Assembly (NCBI GenBank): GCA_030535455.1
Contig: JAUNJY010000001.1
Coordinates: 62,001-126,000 of the forward strand
Source: a bacterium
GTDB taxonomy: Bacteria; Bacillota; Clostridia; Lachnospirales; Lachnospiraceae
Reading direction: 5' to 3'
Length of the DNA stretch: 64,000 nucleotides
The position numbers were made by a program, and so were the translations under genes. Shown one piece after another: positions 16,491-24,870 of this stretch. Within the stretch, counting starts at the first letter, position 1; each line of letters starts with the position of its first letter. The notes under the pieces are model-generated. The model made no database searches. It was not told the origin of the DNA and worked only from the letters and a program-made list of their open reading frames with translations.

Positions 16491-17915
16491 ATGAGAATAA
16501 ATCATAATATTGCGGCATTAAAAGCAGCAAATACGTTAAATAGAAACAATAATGCAATGGTAAGCGCAACGGAACGTTTATCCAGTGGATATAAAATCAA
16601 TAAGGCAGCAGATAATCCAGCAGGCATGGCAATCTCACGTAAGATGAAGACACAGATTGCAGCATTAGACCGTGCATCAGGAAATGCAGCGGATGGTGTA
16701 TCAGTGATCCAGACAGCAGAGGGAGCAATCAGCGAAGTACAATCAATTGTGCAACGTATGAGAGAGTTAGCAGTTCAGGCAGCCAATGGAACAAATACAC
16801 AAGAAGACCGTCAGACAATTCAACAGGAAATCTCTCAATTAAAAGAAGAAATCAACAGCATTTCCACAAAGGTTGAATTTAATACTAAGAAATTACTAGA
16901 TGGTTCCGTAGACCGAGTATCCTACTCCTCCAATGATAATGTAAACCTGATTTATTTATCAGATGAGGTAGATGTACAGGACTACAATATTACCGTTACA
17001 AAAAATCCTGAAAAGGCTAATTTAGAAGCGGAAAAAGCAATTAGCACAACAGGAACATGCCCAGGTGGTAGTCTTACAATTAATGGAGTAACTGTTACAA
17101 TCGAAGCAGGAAGCTCAGTATCTGACATTTTTGAAACACTTCGTAATGGGGCAGAAGCAAGCAATATCGAAGTGAGCATGGTTGGAGCAGATGGAGCACC
17201 TGCAAGTGTGGACACAGCTGGTGCAAAACTGCAATTTTCATCCATTGAATATGGATCCAGTAAATCAGTGGAGATTTCTAGTGGTTCCAATGAATTATTA
17301 GAGTATTTAGGATTAACCAATACATCCTTAACAGCAAGAGGGGAAGATGCTGGTGTATCGTTAGACAGAGCCAACGGTTTCTCTTCTACGGCAACAGCAA
17401 AGGTAAATGGTGATATTGCAACGATTACGGATAGCAATGGATTTACCATGAAAATTCGTATTAACGAGTCTACTGTAAAGGTTGATGCTGAGACAGTTAC
17501 AATCAGCGTAAAGGATGCAGGCACAATGAAATTACAGATTGGTGCTTCTGAAGGCCAGACAATGGAAGTGAGAATTCCGGCCATTACAACAGAGACACTA
17601 GGAATCACCAACCTAAACTTATCTACTCAAGATGGTGCGCAAGAAGGGATTCAGCAATTAGATGATGCATTGACAGAAGTGAGCAAAGTTCGTGCAAAAC
17701 TTGGTGCATACCAAAATCGTTTAGAGCATACAATCACAAATCTTGATAGCTCAAGCTTAAATCTTACTGATGCCTTATCCCGTATAGAGGATACTGATAT
17801 GGCAGCAGAGATGACAAAATTCACACAGTACCAAGTATTAGTACAAGCAGGGACTTCCATGCTTTCTCAGGCAAATGAATTACCTCAGCAAGTACTATCC
17901 TTATTACAAGGCTAA
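16491..17915 (+). CDS. fliC: Flagellin
   Basis: The filament subunit, 474 residues. The conserved N-terminal D0/D1 region ([20 protein letters not shown] ... [20 protein letters not shown]) and C-terminal region ([20 protein letters not shown] ... [17 protein letters not shown]) flank a variable central domain of about 220 residues (roughly 160-380) that forms the exposed surface. Typical spacing (28 bases) after the large FliK-like gene indicates cotranscription; the chaperone gene follows 24 bases later. Confidence 0.97.
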   Translation: MRINHNIAALKAANTLNRNNNAMVSATERLSSGYKINKAADNPAGMAISRKMKTQIAALDRASGNAADGVSVIQTAEGAISEVQSIVQRMRELAVQAANGTNTQEDRQTIQQEISQLKEEINSISTKVEFNTKKLLDGSVDRVSYSSNDNVNLIYLSDEVDVQDYNITVTKNPEKANLEAEKAISTTGTCPGGSLTINGVTVTIEAGSSVSDIFETLRNGAEASNIEVSMVGADGAPASVDTAGAKLQFSSIEYGSSKSVEISSGSNELLEYLGLTNTSLTARGEDAGVSLDRANGFSSTATAKVNGDIATITDSNGFTMKIRINESTVKVDAETVTISVKDAGTMKLQIGASEGQTMEVRIPAITTETLGITNLNLSTQDGAQEGIQQLDDALTEVSKVRAKLGAYQNRLEHTITNLDSSSLNLTDALSRIEDTDMAAEMTKFTQYQVLVQAGTSMLSQANELPQQVLSLLQG

Positions 17916-17939
17916 TTGTAAGGGCTTCGGAGGCGTATT

Positions 17940-18413
17940 ATGGATAAAGAGACATTACAGGCATATACAAGACGTGTCACACAGGCAAACCGCAGTGAGT
18001 TAATCGTCATTTTATATGAATTAATTCTTAAGGATTTAGAAGAGGCAAAGCAGCTCGAAGAAGAAAACAGCGAGTATAACAAAGTGCTTGATCATGCATG
18101 TAAATGTGTAAATGAGCTAATAAATGCACTTAATTTTGAATATGAACTTTCCTTCCAGTTAATGCGATTATATCGTTATGTAAATGAATGTATTGCAAAG
18201 AACAAGGTTAAGAAAAATCTTATTTTAATAGATAGTGCTGTAAATACAATTCAAGGGCTTTGCACTTCATTTGCAGAAGTCGCAAAACAAGATATGACAG
18301 GCCCTGTTATGAGAAATACAGAGCAAGTTTATGCTGGACTTACGTATTCAAGAGGAACTCTTAATGAGTCACGCCTTATGAATGCTGGAGAAACAAGAGG
18401 GTTTCAAGCATAA
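17940..18413 (+). CDS. fliS: Flagellar export chaperone FliS-like
   Basis: A 157-residue helical protein beginning MDKETLQAYTRRVTQANRSE, with the family pattern of an N-terminal YxxR-type helix, then long helices ending in LILIDSAVNTIQGL. Position directly after flagellin supports a flagellin-binding chaperone that keeps the subunit unfolded for export. It is longer than typical FliS (about 130) by a C-terminal tail. A divergent FliS or related flagellar chaperone is the best call. Confidence 0.75.
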   Translation: MDKETLQAYTRRVTQANRSELIVILYELILKDLEEAKQLEEENSEYNKVLDHACKCVNELINALNFEYELSFQLMRLYRYVNECIAKNKVKKNLILIDSAVNTIQGLCTSFAEVAKQDMTGPVMRNTEQVYAGLTYSRGTLNESRLMNAGETRGFQA

Positions 18414-18425
18414 AAAGACAGACTA

Positions 18426-18458
18426 AAAAGGGATAGCCAGATTTGGCTATCCCTTTTA
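18426..18458 (+). terminator. Terminator of the flagellin operon
   Basis: A 15-bp stem (AAAGGGATAGCCA / TGGCTATCCCTTT) ending in T residues. The following 208 bases to the DUF2508 stop contain no convincing gene. Confidence 0.85.
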
Positions 18459-18666
18459 CTATTCCTCCAGGGAATAATCAGAATAGAGAAATAGTATCTC
18501 CCGTATTATTTGTTGTCAGTAGGATAGGATGAGCTATCCTTTGTTACTGTAAGCTTAGCTATTAAGTAAGAGTATCTGAAATACATGAATAAAATGTATT
18601 CAGACTGCAGAGAATAATCTATGTCATACGGTAATCGCTTACATTTGTATCCTTTGTATTTACCTA

Positions 18667-18885
18667 TTAGGCATAGTTTTCTGTATCCAGTGTCTTTACT
18701 TGCTTTAGTAAGAACTTATACCGTTTTTGAGCCGCATTCACTTCATAGATATAACAATCAATAAGATCTGGATCTAAACAGTTTTGAAAGTTAGAATAGG
18801 CAGTTTCTAATGCCATTTTAGTTCGTTGAATCTCTTGAATAAGTGTATCTTCTGGTAACTCTTGTTTTTTTCTTATACGCATCAT
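18667..18885 (-). CDS. DUF2508 (YaaL-like) small protein
   Basis: A 72-residue helical protein with the pattern AYSNFQNCLDPDLIDCYIYEVNAAQKRYKFLLKQ, the hallmark of DUF2508/YaaL proteins, which in many Firmicutes sit directly upstream of bofA near recR. Here it is divergent from bofA. Function unknown. It has an AAGAAAGG ribosome site and tandem ATG codons. Confidence 0.8.
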   Translation of the reverse strand: MMRIRKKQELPEDTLIQEIQRTKMALETAYSNFQNCLDPDLIDCYIYEVNAAQKRYKFLLKQVKTLDTENYA

Positions 18886-18932
18886 ATGACCAAACCTTTC
18901 TTCCTACATAATTATTCTACTGATTAAACTGC

Positions 18933-18960
18933 ATATTATATTATAGTCACGAAAGTCCAA
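18933..18960 (-). promoter_or_regulatory. Sigma-A promoter candidate for the DUF2508 gene
   Basis: On the minus strand TTGGAC (complement of 18955-18960), 16 bases, TAATAT (complement of 18933-18938), about 50 bases before the ATG. Confidence 0.5.
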
Positions 18961-19139
18961 TAATATTCTAATTATTTTCCAAAATTTAGAAAAACTTTAT
19001 ATTACCAAAGCGATAGACAAAAATCTGCTTTGAAACGCTAAAAAAGGATTATTTTCTTAAATCATCTATTCTTAGGGAGTTAAGAATTAGATGTGAACTA
19101 GAGATTGAGGCAAAAGAGCCAGTTTGTTTTCAATTTTAA

Positions 19140-19167
19140 GAATAAAACTTTGGACAATGTATATATT
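19140..19167 (+). promoter_or_regulatory. Possible sigma-E promoter of bofA
   Basis: GAATAAA (19140-19146) and GTATATATT (19159-19167) resemble the mother-cell sigma-E pattern; bofA is a sigma-E gene in Bacillus. This is the only signal I can point to in the 317-base spacer 18886-19202 apart from the promoter on the other strand. Confidence 0.35.
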
Positions 19168-19202
19168 GTATAAACAATAGCTTGTCACAGGGGGATGTGT
19201 AG

Positions 19203-19475
19203 TTGGATAAGTTTATATGGATCATAATTGCAGTGTTATGTGGTATTACCTTGGTAATCTCTTTGTATGAAAAGAAGATGGAAAAGTTTCTGAACTGGAT
19301 GTTGCGGTTAATTGCAGGAGCAGTGGGCATTTATCTGATTAATACGATCTTAATGACCATGAAGATTACTAGCCTTGTTGGACTAAATCCTCTAAATATA
19401 CTAGTAATAGGTGTATTGGGACTTCCAGGCTTTGCATTATTATATGGATTAAGCGCCTACTTTCTGTTCTTTTAA
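19203..19475 (+). CDS. bofA: BofA-family inhibitor of pro-sigma-K processing
   Basis: A 90-residue polytopic membrane protein with hydrophobic segments near 4-20, 32-52 and 62-88, and the C-terminal pattern NPLNILVIGVLGLPGFALLYGL characteristic of BofA. In Bacillus it holds the SpoIVFB protease inactive in the outer forespore membrane. The start is a TTG preceded by CAGGGGGATG. Confidence 0.85.
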   Translation: MDKFIWIIIAVLCGITLVISLYEKKMEKFLNWMLRLIAGAVGIYLINTILMTMKITSLVGLNPLNILVIGVLGLPGFALLYGLSAYFLFF

Positions 19476-19503
19476 TAATTTACAAAATTTGTTAAAAATA
19501 TAG

Positions 19504-19532
19504 TTGACATGAAACTTCACATGTACTATTAT
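19504..19532 (+). promoter_or_regulatory. Sigma-A promoter of the Tad/Flp pilus operon
   Basis: TTGACA (19504-19509), 17 bases, TATTAT (19527-19532), about 55 bases before the first prepilin peptidase gene. The following genes are closely spaced on one strand to 30898, except for a hairpin-bearing gap at 27481-27637. Confidence 0.8.
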
Positions 19533-19586
19533 TAAATACAAGAAAAGGAAATAAATTACAGGAACTTCACAAAAAGGGGTGGTAAT

Positions 19587-20111
19587 ATTTTAAAATGTGT
19601 AATTACCTGCTTGCTTCTCATTGGGATCGTAATCAATGACTTACATAACTATCACGTGAACAATAAAATGATCCTAATGGGAATTATGGCAGGACTGGTA
19701 TTTCAAATAGTGGATTATGGAGCATATGGGATTTGGAAGTTCTTCATTGGATTTATGACACCAATCTTAATTATGTACATATTTTATCTGCTAAAGATGT
19801 TTGGTGCAGGCGATATAAAGACGTTTGCAGTTATTGGAGGCCTGTTTGGGCCAAAAGTTGTAATGAGCTGTATGATATACTCCATATTTGCTGGTGGAGT
19901 GTGTGTTATTCTAGTAATGATCAAATCTAAAACTCTATTTTTTCTGTTTTATCGAGTTCGTTCTTTTTTTCAATATGTATCCAATTGTATTTATACAAAA
20001 AAAATAGTGAGTTATAACATGGAAGGTGCAAAAGGCCAGGGTGCTGTTGTTCATTTTACAATAAGCATATTTTTAGGCTTTTTGATTACCATGATTACTT
20101 ATTATAGATAG
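19587..20111 (+). CDS. A24 prepilin peptidase (TadV/CpaA-like), first copy
   Basis: A polytopic aspartyl protease that would cleave Flp prepilin leaders at the membrane. The catalytic GAGD motif is in KMFGAGDIKTFAVIGGLFG and the other conserved Asp is in VINDLHNYHV near the N-terminus. The first ATG/GTG/TTG in frame is TTG at 19611, which would cut the first membrane helix; the ribosome site AGGGGTGG (19575-19582) instead fits an ATT at 19587 or a codon at 19590. An ATG at 19595 is out of frame. The coordinate given assumes the ATT start; a TTG start at 19611 gives 166 residues. Confidence 0.7.
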   Translation: MLKCVITCLLLIGIVINDLHNYHVNNKMILMGIMAGLVFQIVDYGAYGIWKFFIGFMTPILIMYIFYLLKMFGAGDIKTFAVIGGLFGPKVVMSCMIYSIFAGGVCVILVMIKSKTLFFLFYRVRSFFQYVSNCIYTKKIVSYNMEGAKGQGAVVHFTISIFLGFLITMITYYR

Positions 20112-20122
20112 GGGAGGTTAAA

Positions 20123-21142
20123 ATGAAGGAAGCAAGCATCGTCATTTGCGATGAGGATCTGCAGTATTCCAAGACATTAGTACAAGCATTCCAGCGTGCC
20201 AATCAGTTTATAGCCAGCTACATAATTATAAGCGAGCAGCACAAGGTCATAAAGTACATAAAAGATGAGACAGTAACACTGCTTTTAGTGTCAGAAAAGG
20301 CATACAATCAGGTAATAAGAGACGCATTCGAAGAACTAGAGCAAAGCGAGAGAGAGCAGCTACAAAAAAAGCTAATCATAATTACAGAAATAAAAGAAAA
20401 TCGCTATGAGTCAATTCTTTGTATTTATAAATATCAGCCAATAACTGCAATAATTGAACCAGTTAGCAGCTGGATTAATGAACATGGAAGGAAGCAGGAT
20501 GGCATAAAGGGTCATGCAAAAATCATAGGCGTACTTGCGTTAGAAGGCAGTGACAGTACCAGTTTAATAGGGCATATGATTGCTAAAGCATATTCAGAAT
20601 ATCAAAAGGTAATGTTTGTGAACATGGAGGTATTTCCCTATTCTTATGGGTCGTTGCAGACGCCCTATAACTTATCTGACTATATCTATGCAGTGACTAC
20701 ATCCAGTGAGATGACAACTCAGATTGCCAATGGCATGCAATATAAGAATGGAAACCTAACCTGCATCACACCAATTGCTGATTTCTCAGATTTATATGAA
20801 CTGGAGGGAAACATGGTTCCTGCATTTCTTGAGCAGTTACGTGGCAGTACGGAGGTAGAAATCATCATTGTTGCAATGGATTTTTTAAGACCATTTGTTT
20901 TAGAGATGCTGACTGTTTGTGACACCATCGTAATGAAAGAACCGAGTAACAAGATCGAAGATGGAAAACGAAATCAGTTCTACAAGCTATTAGAGATCGA
21001 GAAAAAGGAATGGCTTCAGGATAAGATGACATACTGTAATGTTTCAACTAAGGACCTGGAAGCCAATATATTAGAGAGTGGTGAATTAACAGAGCAACTG
21101 AAAATGACATATCATGACTGGCTGTCATCATTACTGAATTGA
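20123..21142 (+). CDS. TadZ/CpaE-like protein with degenerate P-loop
   Basis: A 339-residue protein with an N-terminal receiver-like half (IVICDEDLQYSKTLVQAF) and a C-terminal MinD/CpaE-like half. The position between prepilin peptidase and CpaF is that of the pilus localisation ATPase TadZ. The usual GGVGKTT loop is replaced by LEGSDSTSLIGHM, so ATP hydrolysis is doubtful, as reported for some atypical TadZ proteins. Strong ribosome site (GGGGAGG). Confidence 0.65.
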   Translation: MKEASIVICDEDLQYSKTLVQAFQRANQFIASYIIISEQHKVIKYIKDETVTLLLVSEKAYNQVIRDAFEELEQSEREQLQKKLIIITEIKENRYESILCIYKYQPITAIIEPVSSWINEHGRKQDGIKGHAKIIGVLALEGSDSTSLIGHMIAKAYSEYQKVMFVNMEVFPYSYGSLQTPYNLSDYIYAVTTSSEMTTQIANGMQYKNGNLTCITPIADFSDLYELEGNMVPAFLEQLRGSTEVEIIIVAMDFLRPFVLEMLTVCDTIVMKEPSNKIEDGKRNQFYKLLEIEKKEWLQDKMTYCNVSTKDLEANILESGELTEQLKMTYHDWLSSLLN

Positions 21143-21152
21143 GGTGAAGAGT

Positions 21153-22370
21153 TTGAAGGAGGAAATACTTCAAAAGGAATTACATAAGCTGGTGGTAGGA
21201 AGACTGGATCTGACAAAAAACCTTCAGGATGAGGAAGTATATGTTGCGATTGATCAGACATTGCTTAGCTATAGTCAGACATCGTATCTTCCAGTCAAGA
21301 TAAGAAAGCGCATGCGTATCTACATATTTAACCGTATTCGAAGGCTTGACGTGTTACAAGAACTATTAGACGATAACACGATTACGGAGATTATGATTAA
21401 TGGTCCCAATAATATCTTTGTGGAACGGAATGGCAGACTGATACAGTGGAATAAGAAGTTTGAGTCAGAAGAGAAGCTCAATGATGTCATTCAGCAGATC
21501 GTTGCAAAAGCCAACCGTGTGGTAAATGAAACAAATCCTATTGTGGATGCCAGGCTGTTGGATGGATCACGTGTAAACGTGGTATTATCACCGGTTGCCA
21601 TGGATGGTTCCATCCTGACAATCAGAAAGTTTGGTGACCATAGCATGACTGTGGAAGACTTGATCGCCTATGGTTCTATTACAGAGGAGATAGCAAAAAC
21701 ACTTCAAAAGCTTGTCAAAGCAAAATATAACATCTTTATTAGTGGCGGAACCGGTTCAGGTAAGACCACGTTCTTAAATGCAATGTCTAATTTTATCCCA
21801 TCCGATGAACGAATTATTACAATTGAAGACTCTGCAGAATTGCAGATACGAAGCATTCCAAACTTAGTTCGATTAGAGGTTCGAAATGAAAATGTGGAAG
21901 GAAAGCATGGAATTAGTATACGTGACCTTATTAAATCATCCCTTCGCATGAGACCTGACCGAATAATTGTGGGCGAAGTTCGTGATGCTGCTGCCATTGA
22001 TATGTTAACTGCTTTAAATACTGGGCATGATGGAAGCCTTAGTACTGGACATGCCAATTCCCCAGCGGACATGTTAAGCAGGTTAGAGACAATGGTCTTA
22101 TTAGGGACAGAAATTCCCCTTTTAGCAGTCCGCAAGCAAATTTCCTCAGCAATTGATATTATCATTCATCTGGGACGTCTACGTGATAAGTCTAGAAAGG
22201 TATTAGAGATTGTAGAGGTGCTAGATGTAGTGAATAATGAAATTCAGACAAAACAGTTATATAAGTTTGTCGAAACAGGAGTAGATGAGCAGGGAAGAAT
22301 TATTGGAAGCTTAAAGCAGCAGGGAGAACTTGAAAATAAAGAGAAGTTAGTGAGGGCTGGTCTATTATGA
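21153..22370 (+). CDS. Tad pilus assembly ATPase (CpaF/TadA)
   Basis: Secretion ATPase that powers pilus assembly. Visible: EIMINGPNNIFVERNGR, Walker A SGGTGSGKTTFLNAM, the Asp box ITIEDSAEL, Walker B region RPDRIIVGEVRD and the His box GHDGSLSTGHAN. The start is taken as TTG 21153 because GAGGTGA lies just upstream; GTG at 21144 is the alternative. The 3' end overlaps the next gene by 4 bases. Confidence 0.92.
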   Translation: MKEEILQKELHKLVVGRLDLTKNLQDEEVYVAIDQTLLSYSQTSYLPVKIRKRMRIYIFNRIRRLDVLQELLDDNTITEIMINGPNNIFVERNGRLIQWNKKFESEEKLNDVIQQIVAKANRVVNETNPIVDARLLDGSRVNVVLSPVAMDGSILTIRKFGDHSMTVEDLIAYGSITEEIAKTLQKLVKAKYNIFISGGTGSGKTTFLNAMSNFIPSDERIITIEDSAELQIRSIPNLVRLEVRNENVEGKHGISIRDLIKSSLRMRPDRIIVGEVRDAAAIDMLTALNTGHDGSLSTGHANSPADMLSRLETMVLLGTEIPLLAVRKQISSAIDIIIHLGRLRDKSRKVLEIVEVLDVVNNEIQTKQLYKFVETGVDEQGRIIGSLKQQGELENKEKLVRAGLL

Positions 22371-23107
22371 TTGATTACAGTGTATACAAGATGACAAAAG
22401 AAGAATGGTTTAAGGCAATTCTGCTTTCATTGGCTGTTGTCTGGGGACTCACATATTTGTTTTATAAAAACATATTAATAATGTTGCTTGCAAGTCCCTT
22501 TTCACTACTATTTATTCGATTTCAAAAAGAGCAGTTAAAGGAAAAGCGAGCCTGGGAATTAAACATACAGTTTAAGGAAGCATTGTTAAGTCTCAGCACT
22601 GCATTAAATGCAGGATATTCAATTGAAAATGCAGTATATCAGGCAACCAAGGACTTACTTCTTCTTTATGATGAAGATGCTTATATTATAAAGGAGTTTC
22701 AATATATGTTATATGAGCTTCAAGTAAATAAGACGATCGAGGAAATCTTCCTTGAGTTTGCAGCAAGAACTCATCTGGAAGATGTAACGAACTTTGTAGA
22801 TGTATTTATTACGGCCAAACGCACTGGCGGAAATATAATGAAGATCATTGGAACTACAAGCAAGAATATCAATGATAAGATAGAGGTTCGAAGAGAGATA
22901 CAGACAATGATTACGGCAAAGCAATATGAATCCAATATCATGTGTATCGTACCACTTGGAATTATCGTATATATGTGGATTTCATCTCCAGGATATATGG
23001 ACGTCTTATATAATAACATATTTGGAATTCTTGTTATGAGTGTATTACTTGCAATCTATGTAGCAGCCTATTTGCTATGTAATCACCTGACAAAAATCAA
23101 GATATAG
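22367..23107 (+). CDS. TadB-like pilus inner-membrane platform protein
   Basis: A 246-residue T2SSF-domain protein. Two N-terminal hydrophobic segments (about 17-33 and 36-50), a cytoplasmic helical domain with ALNAGYSIENAVYQATKD and FITAKRTGGNIMKIIG, and two C-terminal helices. TadB/TadC pairs form the platform on which CpaF acts. Translationally coupled to cpaF. Confidence 0.85.
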   Translation: MIDYSVYKMTKEEWFKAILLSLAVVWGLTYLFYKNILIMLLASPFSLLFIRFQKEQLKEKRAWELNIQFKEALLSLSTALNAGYSIENAVYQATKDLLLLYDEDAYIIKEFQYMLYELQVNKTIEEIFLEFAARTHLEDVTNFVDVFITAKRTGGNIMKIIGTTSKNINDKIEVRREIQTMITAKQYESNIMCIVPLGIIVYMWISSPGYMDVLYNNIFGILVMSVLLAIYVAAYLLCNHLTKIKI

Positions 23108-23118
23108 GAGGTGATGCC

Positions 23119-24585
23119 ATGATCTATATTAGCTTAGGAATTTATCTAGTATTCTTAGTAGGGTTTCTTCTTACAAGAAATTATGAGAAGAAATTTACAA
23201 AGTCTCTTAATAAAAAGGAGCATTCGCTTCATCTATTTTATCCAATGGCACTATATGTTGCCCATTTCTTTGATAGACCCAAAACAGAACGTTATAAAAA
23301 TCGATTGGATCAAATGAAGGTATTACATGTAAATGAGGATCCAATGACACAGTATAAAATATTTCGGGCAAAGCAGGTGTCCTTAGTAATAGTATGTATT
23401 CTTGCATTTAACGCCTTAGCAATTTGCCTGACGCTTACTAGTGAAAAGGAAAGTATTATAAAGGATGGGACAATTACTCGGCCGGCATATGGTGAGGAGA
23501 GTTCAGAAGTGGAAGTAGATGTGGTATTTGATAATTCAGAGGAAAGTATTAAGCAGCATACCACTATATCAGTAGCTCCAAGAGCATATACAAGAGAGGA
23601 ATTTGATCAAGCAGCAGAGAAGGCAAATAATTATCTTGAGAAAGTAATTTTGGGTAAGAATGCAAGTTTAGATAAGATTTATTATCCTCTTCATTTAGTA
23701 AATTCCATCCCAGATACCGGAATTAGTGTGGATTGGGAATTAGATAAGGAAAAGTTAATTGCCTATGATGGCACAGTAAATCATAAAGGGCTTACAGAGT
23801 CAAAGTTTATAACTATTACTGCGGTGATGAAGAGTGGTGAGTTTGAACTGCAACATATGATCAGCATGACAATTCTTCCGGAGCAGTTAAGTAAAGAAGA
23901 TAAACTTCTATATAACTTTGAAAGCTCTCTAGATTCTGCCAATGAGGAGAGCATAACCAATGATAAGATTACGCTTCCAACATCCATTGACAATCATAAT
24001 GTGTATTATCAGGAGAAGGAAGATAACAGCTATGGAACGTTTCTAGTATTTGCAGCATTAGTATTAGTGCTGATCTACCTTATGATGGAGCAGCAGCTAA
24101 ACAAGCAAAAGGAAGAACGTAATATTGAAATCATGCTAGATTATCCAGAGGTAGTTAATAAGTTTACTTTATTGATTGGTGCTGGAATGACTATAAAGAA
24201 AGCCTGGGAGAGAATTGTCTTTGAGTATGAGGAGCAAAAAGACAGTAATAAGACAAAACGAAGATATGCCTATGAAGAGTTAAAAGTAACGTTATTTGAA
24301 CTAAACAACGGATTAAATGAGGCAAAGGCTTATGAGAATTTTGGAAGGCGGATGCAAGTGCTTCCCTATATGAAGTTTAGTTCGTTGCTTTCTCAGAATA
24401 GTTCGAAAGGAATGGATGGCATTTTAGCCGCATTAGAATTGGAGTCTTACAGTGCCTTTGAGGAACGCAAGGAATTAGCCAAACGGCTAGGAGAAAAGGC
24501 AGGAACCAAGCTTCTGCTGCCTATGGGAATTATGTTACTGTTAGTATTCATTATGATATTGATACCTGCATTTATAAATTTTTAG
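23119..24585 (+). CDS. TadC-like platform protein with an inserted extracytoplasmic domain
   Basis: A 488-residue T2SSF protein, much longer than usual TadC. Membrane segments near 2-18, 92-110, 307-326 and 466-486 bracket an external domain of about 190 residues (112-305). That domain contains SIPDTGISVDWELDKEKLIA-YDGTVNHKG and a FITITAVMKSG strand pattern, typical of atrophied bacterial Ig domains. The T2SSF core (GAGMTIKKAWERIV ... LLSQNSSKGMDGI) lies at 345-460. It follows GGAGGTGATGCC. Confidence 0.75.
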   Translation: MIYISLGIYLVFLVGFLLTRNYEKKFTKSLNKKEHSLHLFYPMALYVAHFFDRPKTERYKNRLDQMKVLHVNEDPMTQYKIFRAKQVSLVIVCILAFNALAICLTLTSEKESIIKDGTITRPAYGEESSEVEVDVVFDNSEESIKQHTTISVAPRAYTREEFDQAAEKANNYLEKVILGKNASLDKIYYPLHLVNSIPDTGISVDWELDKEKLIAYDGTVNHKGLTESKFITITAVMKSGEFELQHMISMTILPEQLSKEDKLLYNFESSLDSANEESITNDKITLPTSIDNHNVYYQEKEDNSYGTFLVFAALVLVLIYLMMEQQLNKQKEERNIEIMLDYPEVVNKFTLLIGAGMTIKKAWERIVFEYEEQKDSNKTKRRYAYEELKVTLFELNNGLNEAKAYENFGRRMQVLPYMKFSSLLSQNSSKGMDGILAALELESYSAFEERKELAKRLGEKAGTKLLLPMGIMLLLVFIMILIPAFINF

Positions 24586-24634
24586 TAAATAGCAAGGTAT
24601 TCAGTATAAAAATAAAATAAGGGAGGATTCGACT

Positions 24635-24841
24635 ATGAATCAAGTGAGAAAAGGATTAAATATGGTAAAAGAAAGTGTGAAAGGATTTGTAAATGAGGAG
24701 GATGGTGTTGGAATTGTTGAGATTATTTTGATCTTAGTTGTATTAGTTGGCCTGGTTGTAATATTCAAAGATCGAATTTCAGGAGTTGTTAATGGTGCAT
24801 TAGGTGACGTTGAGAAGGATGCATCAGACTTATACGATTAA
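24635..24841 (+). CDS. Flp-family type IVb pilin
   Basis: A 68-residue prepilin: a charged leader, then EEDGVGIVEIILILVVLVGLVVIFKDRI, where G-V-G-I-V-E followed by a single hydrophobic helix is the A24 peptidase site and Flp helix. Cleavage after the Gly would leave the Glu at +5. Its own strong ribosome site (AAGGGAGG) fits high expression. It is the likely major pilin of this operon. Confidence 0.88.
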   Translation: MNQVRKGLNMVKESVKGFVNEEDGVGIVEIILILVVLVGLVVIFKDRISGVVNGALGDVEKDASDLYD

Positions 24842-24870
24842 GCGGGAAATAGGTTAAGGGGGAGTAGAAA

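Noticed and set aside
16982-17611. 209-codon open frame antisense to flagellin
   Set aside because: No ribosome site; composition is the mirror of the biased flagellin codons.
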